Source: Thermoproteota archaeon
GTDB taxonomy: Archaea; Thermoproteota; Thermoprotei_A; Sulfolobales; Ignicoccaceae
Assembly: GCA_013154085.1 (NCBI GenBank)
Contig: JAADDE010000030.1
Location: 1-64,000, forward strand
Reading direction: 5' to 3'
Length of the DNA stretch: 64,000 nucleotides
The translations under genes were made by a program, and so were the position numbers. Below the pieces are notes generated by a model, which did not search any database, was not told the DNA's origin, and worked only from the letters and a program-made list of their open reading frames with translations. Each line of letters begins with the position of its first letter. Position 1 is the stretch's first letter. Shown here piece after piece: positions 17,251-25,208 of the stretch.

Positions 17251-17749
17251 ACTCTAGGATCTTTTTTGCCGTCTCCCTGTCTTCTTCATCACCCAGTCGA
17301 ACAGCCTCTTTTAGTAGAAACTTTATTTCATTCCTATAGTCGCGTAAGTGCAACCTAGTGGCCAACACCAGAGCCTCCAAGATGTAGAAGAACGCCCTCT
17401 TGGGCGGCGGTGCCGGCACCCAGTACGCTTCGAGAGGCTCGCAGGAGATGTGGGAGGGGAAGCCGAAAGCGTAGACGAGTAGCTTACAACGAACGCCTAG
17501 GTACCATCTTCGGGGGGCAGGGCCGAGCGGACCCTCTACGGTTTCTGCGTCTTCTTTAAACAGCGCAAAATGTGCATATTCCTTCGAGGAGCATGAAGCA
17601 TATAGGAGCAACTCTCCGACCTTCAGCAGCGTTGCCTCAAAGTTTCCGGGATAAAGCTTGAACTCGAGAATCTCGGCGCGCGGCACCACGCCTAGCACAG
17701 CTTTGGCGTTGCCGCTTATGGCCAGCATTTCGTTGTAGGTACCGTGCAT
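17219..17749 (-). CDS. Protein of unknown function (about 176 aa)
   Basis: The frame is open to 17806 but that form would overlap the divergent hypA start, so I choose ATG 17749 (MHGTYNEMLAISG). No signal peptide. Contains a beta-rich N-half (VVPRAEILEFKLYPG) and a helical C-half ending in a charged coil (NEIKFLLKEAVRLGDEED). Three Cys are spread over it. Not recognised. Lies tail to tail with the exported protein gene. Confidence 0.55.
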   Translation of the reverse strand: MHGTYNEMLAISGNAKAVLGVVPRAEILEFKLYPGNFEATLLKVGELLLYASCSSKEYAHFALFKEDAETVEGPLGPAPRRWYLGVRCKLLVYAFGFPSHISCEPLEAYWVPAPPPKRAFFYILEALVLATRLHLRDYRNEIKFLLKEAVRLGDEEDRETAKKILEFIGHGRAGSP

Positions 17750-17793
17750 TATCTTCAATAGCTCCTTCCTCCTCAGCCTGACGGCGCCGGGAG

Positions 17794-18213
17794 GTGCACG
17801 AGGCAAGCTATGCCCTTGCGATAATAGATACGGTAGTAAAATGGTTGCAGGAAATGAATTTAAATAACGTCAAGGTTACAAAGGTAATAGTAAGGGTTGG
17901 AGAACTGAGTTTAGTGGACGAGGTGGCGCTGAGAAACGCTTTCGAGGCCTACTCCTTCGGGAGCCCCCTCGAGGGGGCCGAGCTGGTGGTTAAGACCGAG
18001 CGTTCGCTGTTCAAGTGCAAGAGATGTGGTGCCGAGTGGTCCTTCAGAGAGGCCTTCCCCCAGCTGAAGGAGAACATACCGGTTATTCACTTGTACCCGC
18101 ACCTAGTGACCGAGCTTTTGAAGTGCCCCAAGTGCGGTAGCAATGAGGTCGAGATTCTTCGGGGCGATGAGTTTTACGTTGAAGGTTTCGAGTACGTCGA
18201 AGCGGAGAGCTGA
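17794..18213 (+). CDS. hypA: HypA, hydrogenase nickel-insertion protein
   Basis: 139 residues, GTG start. The N-terminal Met-His-Glu, needed for Ni binding in the family, is followed by the long helix and VIVRVGELSLVDEVAL. The zinc site is two Cys pairs: FKCKRCGAEW and LKCPKCGSNE, separated by an insertion longer than in bacterial HypA, as is usual in archaea. HypA delivers nickel with HypB to [NiFe] hydrogenase. No hydrogenase or other hyp gene is in the window. Confidence 0.93.
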   Translation: MHEASYALAIIDTVVKWLQEMNLNNVKVTKVIVRVGELSLVDEVALRNAFEAYSFGSPLEGAELVVKTERSLFKCKRCGAEWSFREAFPQLKENIPVIHLYPHLVTELLKCPKCGSNEVEILRGDEFYVEGFEYVEAES

Positions 18214-18227
18214 TGGCGCGGAAGCTT

Positions 18228-18245
18228 ATTGAGATATAAGTATCC
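18228..18245 (+). promoter_or_regulatory. Promoter of the tetraether synthase gene
   Basis: An AT-rich TATA-like block with core gatataagtat lies about 40-50 nt before the next ATG. A strong Shine-Dalgarno (ggagg, near 18269-18273) follows at normal spacing to ATG 18282, so this mRNA has a leader, unlike many others here. Confidence 0.55.
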
Positions 18246-18281
18246 GCTGAGGGCCCCTTTTCGGGTTGGAGGAAAGAGACA

Positions 18282-20069
18282 ATGGAAGTACCGCTTACCG
18301 CCAAGGCAGAAAAATCCTTCCGCCTAATCGAGCCCTCTAAGTACGAAAACGGTGTGGTGGAGATAGCCGGGAAGAAGGTCGAGGTAGGAGGCCCACTCCC
18401 CAAGCTGAGGGAGGGGGAGAAGCTACTCAAGGTAACGAACAGCCTCTGTCCAGAGTGCTACCGCCTCTTGCCCGCCGCGGTCTTCGAGCGGGACGGAAAG
18501 GTGTACATCCGCAGAACGTGTCCGGAGCACGGCGAGATAGAGGAGCTCTACTACGGAGATGCCCGAATATACAAGAAGTTCGAGAGGTGGGAGGAGGACG
18601 GAAGCGGCACGGTTGCCTACACCAAGCTCACTGCACCTTGTCCGTTCAGCTGCGGCCTCTGTCCCATGCACAAGAGCCACACGGCTCTGTTGAACTTAGT
18701 TGTTACGAACCGTTGCGACCTCACGTGCTGGTACTGCTTCTTCTACGCGGAAAAGGCTGGCTACGTCTACGAGCCTACGATGGAGCAGATAGAATTCATG
18801 ATAAAAGAGGTTATGAAGCAGAGGATCCCACTGGCGGTCCAGCTCACGGGCGGCGAGCCGACTATGAGAGACGACCTGCCCGAGATAGTCCGCTTGCTGA
18901 GGAAGCTGGGCGTGCGCCACATACAGCTCAACACCCACGGCATACGCTTCGCCGAACTGTACCTCGAGGATCCCAGCAAGGCGGTAAAATACGTGCGGAG
19001 CCTCCGCTACGTGGACGGCGGAGTCGGAGTAAACACCGTCTACCTATCCTTCGACGGCGTGACCCCTCAGACCAATCCCAAGAACCATTGGGAGGTTCCC
19101 TACACCTTCGCGGCCTTCCGCGCCGGGGGAATGACCTCTGTGGTCCTCGTCCCCACGGTCATTAAGAACTGGAATCTGCACGAGGTAGGCGACATAGTAA
19201 AGTTTGCTGCATTTAATATGGACATAGTCAGAGGCGTGAACTTCCAACCCGTCTCCTTAACGGGCTTGATGCCCAGAAGAGAGAGGGAGCGCGCAAGGGT
19301 CACGATACCGGACCTCATGAAGGCGCTGGAGGAGCAGACGGAAGGCCAGATATCCGTCGATGATTGGTATCCCGTGCCCATAACTGTGGCGTTCTCCAAG
19401 TTCATGGAGAAATTCTCTCCCGACACGCCTCACTTCGAGATGACGAACCACCCGATGTGTGGCGCGGCCACCTACGTCTACGTGGACCGCAAAGGCAAGG
19501 AGGTCAGCTTTGTTCCCTTGCCCCGCTTTGTGGACGTGGAGGGCCTCGCTGAGTACTTAGAGGAAAAGGCGGACGAGCTGGCTGGCGGCAGCAGACTGAC
19601 GAAGGCAAAAGTGGCGATGAAAATATTATACAACTTAAGGAAGTTCATCGATCAAGAAAAAGCCCCCGAGGGCTTCGACTTCTGGAAGCTGCTGTATCAA
19701 GTACTGGTCAAGAGAAATTACGAGGCGCTTGGAGAACTTCACTACAAGTTGCTGTACATAGGGTCCATGCATTTCATGGACCTCTACAACTACGACGTGC
19801 AGAGAGTGATGCGGTGCAACATCCACTACTCGTCGCCGGACGGCAGGGTCATACCTTTCTGCGCCTATAACGTGCTGAACGACATATACAGAGATTATAT
19901 AATAAAGAAGTACAGCATCGGCCTAGATGAGGCCAAGAAGAAGCTGGGCGGAGACGTCTTCAGGAAATATATAAGGAACGTGAAGAAGCTGGAAGCTGGC
20001 AAAGAGTACAAGGAGACCTACGCCCCCTTCTTGGAAAAAATAAAGAAGGCTAAGCCCTCTCGGCTCTGA
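18282..20069 (+). CDS. tes: Tetraether lipid synthase (Tes/GDGT-MAS family radical SAM enzyme)
   Basis: 595 residues. The radical SAM Cys cluster is C145-x3-C149-x2-C152 (RCDLTCWYC), with GGEP near 186. Before it lie extra Cys groups: C56/C59 (SLCPEC), C80 (RTCPEHG) and C120/C124/C127 (PCPFSCGLC), and a late CNIHYSSPDG segment. This set matches the archaeal family that couples two archaeol chains tail-to-tail to give membrane-spanning GDGT lipids (Methanocaldococcus MJ0619 and Methanosarcina Tes). Good Shine-Dalgarno before ATG. The gene stands alone; hypA upstream is separated by its own promoter. The 3' end overlaps the convergent gene by 20 nt. Confidence 0.9.
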   Translation: MEVPLTAKAEKSFRLIEPSKYENGVVEIAGKKVEVGGPLPKLREGEKLLKVTNSLCPECYRLLPAAVFERDGKVYIRRTCPEHGEIEELYYGDARIYKKFERWEEDGSGTVAYTKLTAPCPFSCGLCPMHKSHTALLNLVVTNRCDLTCWYCFFYAEKAGYVYEPTMEQIEFMIKEVMKQRIPLAVQLTGGEPTMRDDLPEIVRLLRKLGVRHIQLNTHGIRFAELYLEDPSKAVKYVRSLRYVDGGVGVNTVYLSFDGVTPQTNPKNHWEVPYTFAAFRAGGMTSVVLVPTVIKNWNLHEVGDIVKFAAFNMDIVRGVNFQPVSLTGLMPRRERERARVTIPDLMKALEEQTEGQISVDDWYPVPITVAFSKFMEKFSPDTPHFEMTNHPMCGAATYVYVDRKGKEVSFVPLPRFVDVEGLAEYLEEKADELAGGSRLTKAKVAMKILYNLRKFIDQEKAPEGFDFWKLLYQVLVKRNYEALGELHYKLLYIGSMHFMDLYNYDVQRVMRCNIHYSSPDGRVIPFCAYNVLNDIYRDYIIKKYSIGLDEAKKKLGGDVFRKYIRNVKKLEAGKEYKETYAPFLEKIKKAKPSRL

Positions 20070-20403
20070 GGCTCTTGAAGTACCTATCATAAAGGTCTTT
20101 TCTTACAAGCACCTTACCGTCCTTTATTAGAAAGGACATCCCCTCGAGCGGGTTAGGGGGCGGAGGAGGCACGCCCTCCGGGGGCTCTCTGCCTAGGTAC
20201 TTCCACCTCACCTTCCTGCCGTCACTCTCATACTTGTAGAAGTATTTGCCTATGTATAGGTATGTTTTCCCTCTACTTTTTACGTAGTGTATTACTTTCA
20301 GCCTGATGCCTTTGGGTAGCTTCTCGTTGTATTCGTACACTTCTTTGAGGTAGTTCTCGAGGAGCTCCTTCAGTCGTCGCTGGTCCACTTCGACGTACTG
20401 CAT
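20050..20403 (-). CDS. Small basic protein of unknown function (117 aa)
   Basis: I start at ATG 20403 (MQYVEVDQRRLKELLENYL); the longer open frame to 20622 is an antisense shadow of the next gene. The protein has an N-terminal helix, a two-stranded aromatic-rich section (SRGKTYLYIGKYFYKYESDG, KVRWKYLG), a proline-rich linker (PEGVPPPPPNPLEG) and a C-terminal strand-helix. The pattern resembles small RNA/nucleoprotein-binding proteins but no family is recognised. An 8-bp hairpin lies directly before the start. Confidence 0.65.
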   Translation of the reverse strand: MQYVEVDQRRLKELLENYLKEVYEYNEKLPKGIRLKVIHYVKSRGKTYLYIGKYFYKYESDGRKVRWKYLGREPPEGVPPPPPNPLEGMSFLIKDGKVLVRKDLYDRYFKSLRAERA

Positions 20404-20406
20404 TGC

Positions 20407-20429
20407 GCCCCTACTCTGCGGGTAGGGGC
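20407..20429. repeat. Perfect 8-bp hairpin next to a start codon
   Basis: GCCCCTAC (20407-20414) pairs with GTAGGGGC (20422-20429) around a 7-nt loop, ending 3 nt before the ATG of the minus-strand 117-residue protein and about 60 nt before the divergent regulator. Could act on translation of the small gene or be an operator between divergent genes. Confidence 0.5.
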
Positions 20430-20490
20430 TAAGAGTGTATGACAGAAGGACGAAAATGACGACCCGAGTATCGCGGCGGGAGCACCCGGA

Positions 20491-20784
20491 ATGGAGTGGG
20501 AGACGACGCGCGAAAGAATGATGAAGTTGCTGTCGGAAGCTTCTACCCCCTTGAGCGCCAGAGACATCGCGCTCGAACTGGGCCTGGACAGCGAAAGGGC
20601 GGTCTACGAGGAGCTGAAGCACGTAGCGAAGAGTATTAGGAGAAGCGGCAAGAGGCTTTACATACAGCCGGCCTACTGCAGAAAGTGCGGCTACGTATTC
20701 AAGGATGCTCAGATAAAGAGGCCGTCCAAGTGCCCGCGTTGCAAGAGTCAGTGGATAGAACCCCCACGCTTCATAATTAGGTGA
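20491..20784 (+). CDS. HTH regulator fused to a Zn ribbon (97 aa)
   Basis: Residues 1-60 form a winged helix (TPLSARDIALELGLDSERAVYEEL), residues 62-95 a zinc ribbon with YCRKCGYVF and SKCPRCKSQW. This is a widespread archaeal family of predicted transcription regulators. The next gene, an anion permease, begins 6 nt later, so it may control or be co-transcribed with it. Starts ATG. Confidence 0.85.
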   Translation: MEWETTRERMMKLLSEASTPLSARDIALELGLDSERAVYEELKHVAKSIRRSGKRLYIQPAYCRKCGYVFKDAQIKRPSKCPRCKSQWIEPPRFIIR

Positions 20785-20790
20785 ACGAAA

Positions 20791-22053
20791 ATGACGAGGG
20801 CGTTGGAGGCCTCACTGCTGTTCATCCTAACCATCTCAATCCTTATATTTACTGACGAAAAGAAGAGGGCCTACGTAGCCATAGCCTCAGCAGTCCTTGC
20901 GATAATTCTGGGTTTGGTCAAGCCGGAAAACGTAGTGGAGTACTTGAACCTAGACGTGCTGGGGCTAATAGCTGGAGCGAGCGTCATTTCTGCGTACTTG
21001 AGCGAGTCTGGTTTGACGAACGAGGTGGCACGGAGGGCGCTGTTCTGGAGCGGCGGTGACTTGAGGAAGCTGACGTGGGCCCTCGCTATGATATCCGGCA
21101 TAGTTTCTCTTTTTATAGAAAATGTTACTACCCTTATAATGTTGGCGCCGATAGTATTTGCCATAGCGAGGGCTCTGAGTTTGGACGCCGTGCCGATGTT
21201 GCTTGCCGTGGCCTTCGCCTCCAACTTGGGTGGAGCAGCCCTCCTCGTCGGCGATCCCCAGAGCGCCTTGGCCGCGGGCTACTTTGACTTGGACTTCTTA
21301 GACTTCATATTTCATAACGGGAAGCCTTCAATATTTTGGATGGTACTGACGGCACTAATGGTTTCAACGACGGTGTTTACCTTTATGTTCATAAAAGGCA
21401 GATTTGATATCGAGATGGGAAAGAGAGTCGGCGGCCTGAGGAACCCCAAGCTCGCGAAGGTGAGCCTAACTGCCCTAGCCATCAAGATAGCGCTGCTGTC
21501 CTTCAGAAAGGAACTAGGGTTAGGGCTGAGCGCTCCCGCATTCGTCGGAGCCGGCTTGCTGTTGGCCTACACTCGCGACTGGAAGTTCGCGGTGAGGTCC
21601 ATCGAGTGGAACCTGCTCCTCTTCCTCGCTGGCATGTTCGTGCTCGTGGGAGCCCTCCAGGATAGCGGAGTTATGGACGCCATAGCGTCGTGGTTTCTCA
21701 GTACGGTCTCGTGCGACTTCTGCAGGCTCAGCTCAACGCTGATACTGCTCTCCGTAGCCGTCTCCGCAGTGGTCGACAACGTTCCGTATCTGATGGCTAT
21801 GTTTCCGGTGATAGAGGTAGTATCAAAGAACTGCAACATATATTACTTTAAGCTATTACTGGCCTTGCTAATAGGGGCAACGCTGGGCGGTAATATAACG
21901 TACTTCGGGACGTCTACTAACATAGCAGCGGTGCATCTGCTCGCCGAAGAGGGATACAAGGTCAGCTTCCGGAGATTCGTGAAGTACGGCCTAGTTTATA
22001 CCGCCCTAGCGCTGGCCTCGGCGAGCGCGCTGTACTACGCGATCTGGGGATGA
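20791..22053 (+). CDS. Anion/sodium permease (ArsB/NhaD/citrate transporter superfamily)
   Basis: 420 residues with about 11-12 hydrophobic segments in two halves. The first half has FIENVTTLIMLAPIVF and VGDPQSALAAG; the second has VVDNVPYLMAMFPVI and ITYFGTSTNIAAVH. These two inverted hairpin motifs are typical of the ion transporter superfamily that includes ArsB, NhaD and DASS proteins. The substrate (arsenite, Na+/H+, dicarboxylate, sulfate) cannot be told. Follows the Zn-ribbon regulator by 6 nt. Confidence 0.88.
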   Translation: MTRALEASLLFILTISILIFTDEKKRAYVAIASAVLAIILGLVKPENVVEYLNLDVLGLIAGASVISAYLSESGLTNEVARRALFWSGGDLRKLTWALAMISGIVSLFIENVTTLIMLAPIVFAIARALSLDAVPMLLAVAFASNLGGAALLVGDPQSALAAGYFDLDFLDFIFHNGKPSIFWMVLTALMVSTTVFTFMFIKGRFDIEMGKRVGGLRNPKLAKVSLTALAIKIALLSFRKELGLGLSAPAFVGAGLLLAYTRDWKFAVRSIEWNLLLFLAGMFVLVGALQDSGVMDAIASWFLSTVSCDFCRLSSTLILLSVAVSAVVDNVPYLMAMFPVIEVVSKNCNIYYFKLLLALLIGATLGGNITYFGTSTNIAAVHLLAEEGYKVSFRRFVKYGLVYTALALASASALYYAIWG

Positions 22054-22164
22054 AGAGGGATTATCGAAGGGATCGATGACCGACGGGAGTACTGCCGACC
22101 CGTAACACCGGCCCACCCCCTTAATAGGAGACCGCGTGAAACTAACGCTATATCGGGATATGAC

Positions 22165-22623
22165 GTGAGCGTCGTAGACGCTATAGTCAGAGCCTCCGCC
22201 TCCTCCCTGCTCTTCGATTTGGGCTTCTCGGAAGAGCACGCCCTCCGCGAAGCTGAGGCCGAGTTGCTACGCTTCGTGGCCCGCGCCGGAACCAAGCCCT
22301 TGGACGTGGGCGTCAGCCCCAGCTTCAGCGAACTGATAGCAAAGGTCGGGGAAGCGGTCCTAACGGAGACCGCGGAGAGGGCAGAGGTGCTGTTAGAGGT
22401 CCTCAAGCTACCCGACGGGTATCTAAAGGAGAAGCTGGCCGACCTACTGAGCGTTGATATAATAGATGTCATAGCAATGATTGCGGACATGTTCGGCGGC
22501 AGTGCCGAGGACGTCTATGCCTCGTTCGCAGAGATAGGGAACAAGGAGAGTAGGGCGAGGGCGGCGGTCAGCACCTTCGCCTCCCTCTTATTGGAGGCGC
22601 TGAGGAAGGAGCACCCATCTTGA
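22165..22623 (+). CDS. All-helical protein of unknown function (152 aa)
   Basis: GTG start (MSVVDAIVRAS). The sequence is helical, acidic and alanine/leucine-rich, without signal peptide, membrane helix or metal ligands. A TATA-like ccttaataggag lies about 45 nt before the start. First of five co-directed genes that continue with CBS, creatininase-like and RCK-like proteins. Not recognised. Confidence 0.6.
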   Translation: MSVVDAIVRASASSLLFDLGFSEEHALREAEAELLRFVARAGTKPLDVGVSPSFSELIAKVGEAVLTETAERAEVLLEVLKLPDGYLKEKLADLLSVDIIDVIAMIADMFGGSAEDVYASFAEIGNKESRARAAVSTFASLLLEALRKEHPS

Positions 22624-22668
22624 TATTTTATTCTGTCTTGCCCTCGTGGTCCCACGGGAGATTCCTTG

Positions 22669-23418
22669 ATGGCTCATACGACAATAGGTCCCCTAGCGCG
22701 GGGCACCAGCGTCCTAGACGCGATGAAAAACATGGTCCTCAGCGGCGGGACTAGGGCCCTCTTAGAAGGCGCGCCCCTCAAGCTCCTCGACGCCGAGCAG
22801 ATTCTGAGAGCCCTAGCTCTCTCCGAGAGCGCGCTCGACGTAATTGAAGTCTTGAGGAGCGACGCCGATACCTTCGCGTACGACGTGCCGGTTGTGGATG
22901 ACGAGTACGAAGCGTTGAAGGTGATAGCGGCAAAGGACGTCAGCGCGGTGATGATGAAAGGCGGCTCGCTGGTGGACCCGATACTCCTCCTCGCTGAGAA
23001 CAAAGAAAAGCTGGAGAACGTTAAGCTCTCCGAAGTCCTCGACCAGCGGCCGCCCCTAATAGACCCGCTGGCCGACGTGCTGAAGGCGCTCAGACATTCC
23101 CTAGTGTACCCCCTCTCCGGTCACGTGATAGTGGGCCAGAAGAGACCCTTCGGAACGGTGACCCCCTTAAAATTTCTGAAGTATTTTACCTTGGAGAGCG
23201 TAATTTCGCAAATTGAGATAGGAGAGAACGGACCGCTGGAGAGAGCGGTGGGCGACTTGGCAGAGAGCCTGCCCGGGTACCCCACTCCCGACGCCAAGCT
23301 GGCCGACGTGGTGCCTTCAATGATAGACAACAAAACGGAGGTGCTGCCAGTGGTGAAAGACAAGAAGTACGTCGGCGTGGTCAGGGCAACAGCAGCCCTC
23401 CTGCCCCTGCTAGGGTGA
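22669..23418 (+). CDS. CBS-domain-like protein (249 aa)
   Basis: ATG 22669 is preferred over TTG 22666. The chain looks like repeated diverged CBS motifs: TSVLDAMKNMVLSGGTRALL near the start, then DVPVVDDEYEALKVIAAKD, PLIDPLADVLKALRHS near 125-140 and a better preserved last one, KTEVLPVVKDKKYVGVVRA. CBS domains bind adenine nucleotides and act as sensors. No catalytic domain is attached, so it is a stand-alone sensor. It overlaps the next gene by 4 nt (GTGA). Confidence 0.7.
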   Translation: MAHTTIGPLARGTSVLDAMKNMVLSGGTRALLEGAPLKLLDAEQILRALALSESALDVIEVLRSDADTFAYDVPVVDDEYEALKVIAAKDVSAVMMKGGSLVDPILLLAENKEKLENVKLSEVLDQRPPLIDPLADVLKALRHSLVYPLSGHVIVGQKRPFGTVTPLKFLKYFTLESVISQIEIGENGPLERAVGDLAESLPGYPTPDAKLADVVPSMIDNKTEVLPVVKDKKYVGVVRATAALLPLLG

Positions 23419-24095
23419 CCGCATTGTGCATGAAGCTAGCAGACCTGCCAGCGTCAGAGGTCCGCAAGAGGGCCAGAGCTCTTCTGGTGCCCGTGGGTAG
23501 CCTGGAGGACCACGGCCCGTTGCCCCTAGGGCTGGACACGATGATAGCGGAGAGGGTGGCGTGTAGCGTAAGGAACGTGGTGGTCTCGCCATCAATAAAC
23601 TACTCGTTCAGCCCGGAGCACCCGTTCTCGGTCACCATAAGCCTGTCAGTCTTGACAGAGTACTTGCTCGACTTAACGGGTCAGCTCTATAAGCTGTTCC
23701 GAGTGCCGGTGATCTACGTGGTGGCCCACAAGGGGGCAGTCCCAGTGATAAACTCTGTCGTCATGGAGTCTCACAAATACGGCATTAAGGTAGCTGCTAT
23801 GGATCTGTGGGCTGTCATAGAGAGCATGGGTTATAGGGACTTTCAAGACCTGTGCAGGGCAGAGGCCTCGCTGGCCTTGGCGCTTGGGTATAGCGTCGTC
23901 GTGAGGAAGGCCAAGCGGTACAAGAGCCCCCCTCAGCTAGAGGGAGCCTTGATACCGTGGCACAGCGGCGAGTACGGCTGTTCCCCGGAATCCGTCTCGG
24001 AGGCGAGGAAGGAAGAAGGGGAGCAGATTCTAAGGCGCTTATCCGATGCCGTAGCGAAGTTGGTGGACATGCTTGCGGGTCCTCATAGTGGGTGA
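23415..24095 (+). CDS. Diverged creatininase-family protein
   Basis: 226 residues, GTG start inside a GTGA overlap. GSLEDHGPLPLGLDT keeps the Glu, His and Asp metal ligands, and YGCSPESVSEARKEEGEQIL is the family's C-terminal motif. But the NGHGGN loop has become VAHKGAV and the HAGExETS motif has become CRAEASLA, so one metal-binding His is replaced by Cys. Either a changed metal site or a non-catalytic relative. A standard copy is at 4789-5586. It overlaps the next gene by 23 nt. Confidence 0.78.
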   Translation: MTALCMKLADLPASEVRKRARALLVPVGSLEDHGPLPLGLDTMIAERVACSVRNVVVSPSINYSFSPEHPFSVTISLSVLTEYLLDLTGQLYKLFRVPVIYVVAHKGAVPVINSVVMESHKYGIKVAAMDLWAVIESMGYRDFQDLCRAEASLALALGYSVVVRKAKRYKSPPQLEGALIPWHSGEYGCSPESVSEARKEEGEQILRRLSDAVAKLVDMLAGPHSG

Positions 24096-24612
24096 GGGGG
24101 ACCAGTGCCCGGTAATCGCGGAGGTGCTGGAGCAGGGAGGATATGAGGTAAAGCGCGTGAAGAGTTTGGAGGAAGTGGAGGACATCTGCTTCTACCACGC
24201 GGTCGTGTGCTGCGGCGAAGACGAGGACGTAATACAGTCGGTCTTGGATACCTACAGCTTGGCGCTGGAGAACGACTGCCAAGCCCCCAGAGTCGTGGCG
24301 CTGGCAAACGACCCCAGCGTCAGGGTAATGCTGGAAAGGCTGGGCACGGACGTAGTGCTCCCCATTAACGCGGTAGCCCGCGTCGCGGCCTCCATAGCCA
24401 CCTACCCCTACGCCGGCCTCCTGTTGCTGAAGGCCATGAGGGGAGAGCTGGAAGTGGCTTCTAAGGAGTGCTTGTCCAGCAAGGGATGCGACGCTTACAG
24501 CTTAGCCGGCGAGAAGGGAATACCGATAGCGGTCTACAGCAGGGGGCGCTGGATCCCACCTAACGTAAACTTGAAGCCCGGGGACATAGTGGTATACTTC
24601 GTGGTGAAGTGA
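24073..24612 (+). CDS. RCK/TrkA-like regulatory protein (179 aa)
   Basis: TTG start inside the end of the creatininase-like gene. Residues 1-110 look like a Rossmann-type RCK_N domain (MRVLIVGEGDQCPVIAEVL, later VVALANDPSVRVMLERLGTDVVLP), though the glycine motif GxGxxG is altered. Residues 115-179 look like RCK_C (IPIAVYSRGRWIPPNVNL, then KPGDIVVYFVV). Such proteins gate potassium uptake systems, but no channel is encoded nearby. Many Cys (C12, CC near 45) are unusual. Confidence 0.7.
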   Translation: MRVLIVGEGDQCPVIAEVLEQGGYEVKRVKSLEEVEDICFYHAVVCCGEDEDVIQSVLDTYSLALENDCQAPRVVALANDPSVRVMLERLGTDVVLPINAVARVAASIATYPYAGLLLLKAMRGELEVASKECLSSKGCDAYSLAGEKGIPIAVYSRGRWIPPNVNLKPGDIVVYFVVK

Positions 24613-24813
24613 TTGGTCCAGCGGTGCTGGAACAAGGGCCCCCTCGGCCCCTCCATAGGTTGGGGCTGCTTCGTCTTGGCATACTTTGACGAAGAGGACG
24701 AGGTTGTTATGAAAATGAAAGAGCGCTTCGGCGGTGAGGTCGTAGAGGCGGAAAAGTCGCCGGACCCAGATGAGGTGAGGCACGGGAAGGCCTTGGTGTG
24801 GTGCTGGAGCTAG
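24613..24813 (+). CDS. Very small protein of unknown function (66 aa)
   Basis: TTG follows directly after the RCK gene stop with no gap. Sequence is short with Trp/Cys-rich ends (QRCWNKGP, LVWCWS) and an acidic middle. Its position as the last gene of the cassette and the clean frame argue for it, but the size makes it uncertain. Confidence 0.45.
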   Translation: MVQRCWNKGPLGPSIGWGCFVLAYFDEEDEVVMKMKERFGGEVVEAEKSPDPDEVRHGKALVWCWS

Positions 24814-25208
24814 TACCCTCTGCGCAAGAACTCCCCGAAGTCCAGCACGTTTGCTACGACGTTCTTCTTGAGAACCCCCAAACCCAAGAGCACGTCGTCC
24901 CAGTAGACCAGCACATAGCCCCGCTCGCAAGGTTCGGCGAGGACCTCGAACTCGAACAAGTCTCTGCCGTATAGGAACAGCATGGCCCTCTTGTGGTCCA
25001 CGGAGACTATCCCCCTCTTCGCGGTGCGGGCCAGCAACTTTACCCCGCCCGGGGTGACCCTACCCCTTCTCTCAACATAGAACGAGCAATGACGGTACCC
25101 TGCGCAGAGGGCCTTGCCCCTGCGGAAGAGCTTCGCCCTGGGTTCGGAGGAGAGGCACTGGGCGAGCTCCCAAAACCCCGGGACCTCGGCCCTCACACGG
25201 TTCATCAC
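24810..25208 (-). CDS. PUA-like RNA-binding protein, tentative (132 aa)
   Basis: GTG 25208 or ATG 25205 start, overlapping the translin stop (GTGATGA). The C-terminal half (VSVDHKRAMLFLYGRDLFEF, YVLVYWDDVLLGLGVLKKN, VANVLDFGEFLRRG) has the strand pattern and closing motif of PUA domains found at the end of rRNA methyltransferases and Nip7. The N-terminal half has several Cys and no clear fold. Last gene of the eL40 operon. Confidence 0.55.
   Translation of the reverse strand: MMNRVRAEVPGFWELAQCLSSEPRAKLFRRGKALCAGYRHCSFYVERRGRVTPGGVKLLARTAKRGIVSVDHKRAMLFLYGRDLFEFEVLAEPCERGYVLVYWDDVLLGLGVLKKNVVANVLDFGEFLRRGY

Noticed and set aside
20404-20622. N-terminal extension of the 117-residue protein
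   Set aside because: It is the antisense of the HTH-Zn regulator and the divergent gap; MQYVEV start gives a sensible protein.
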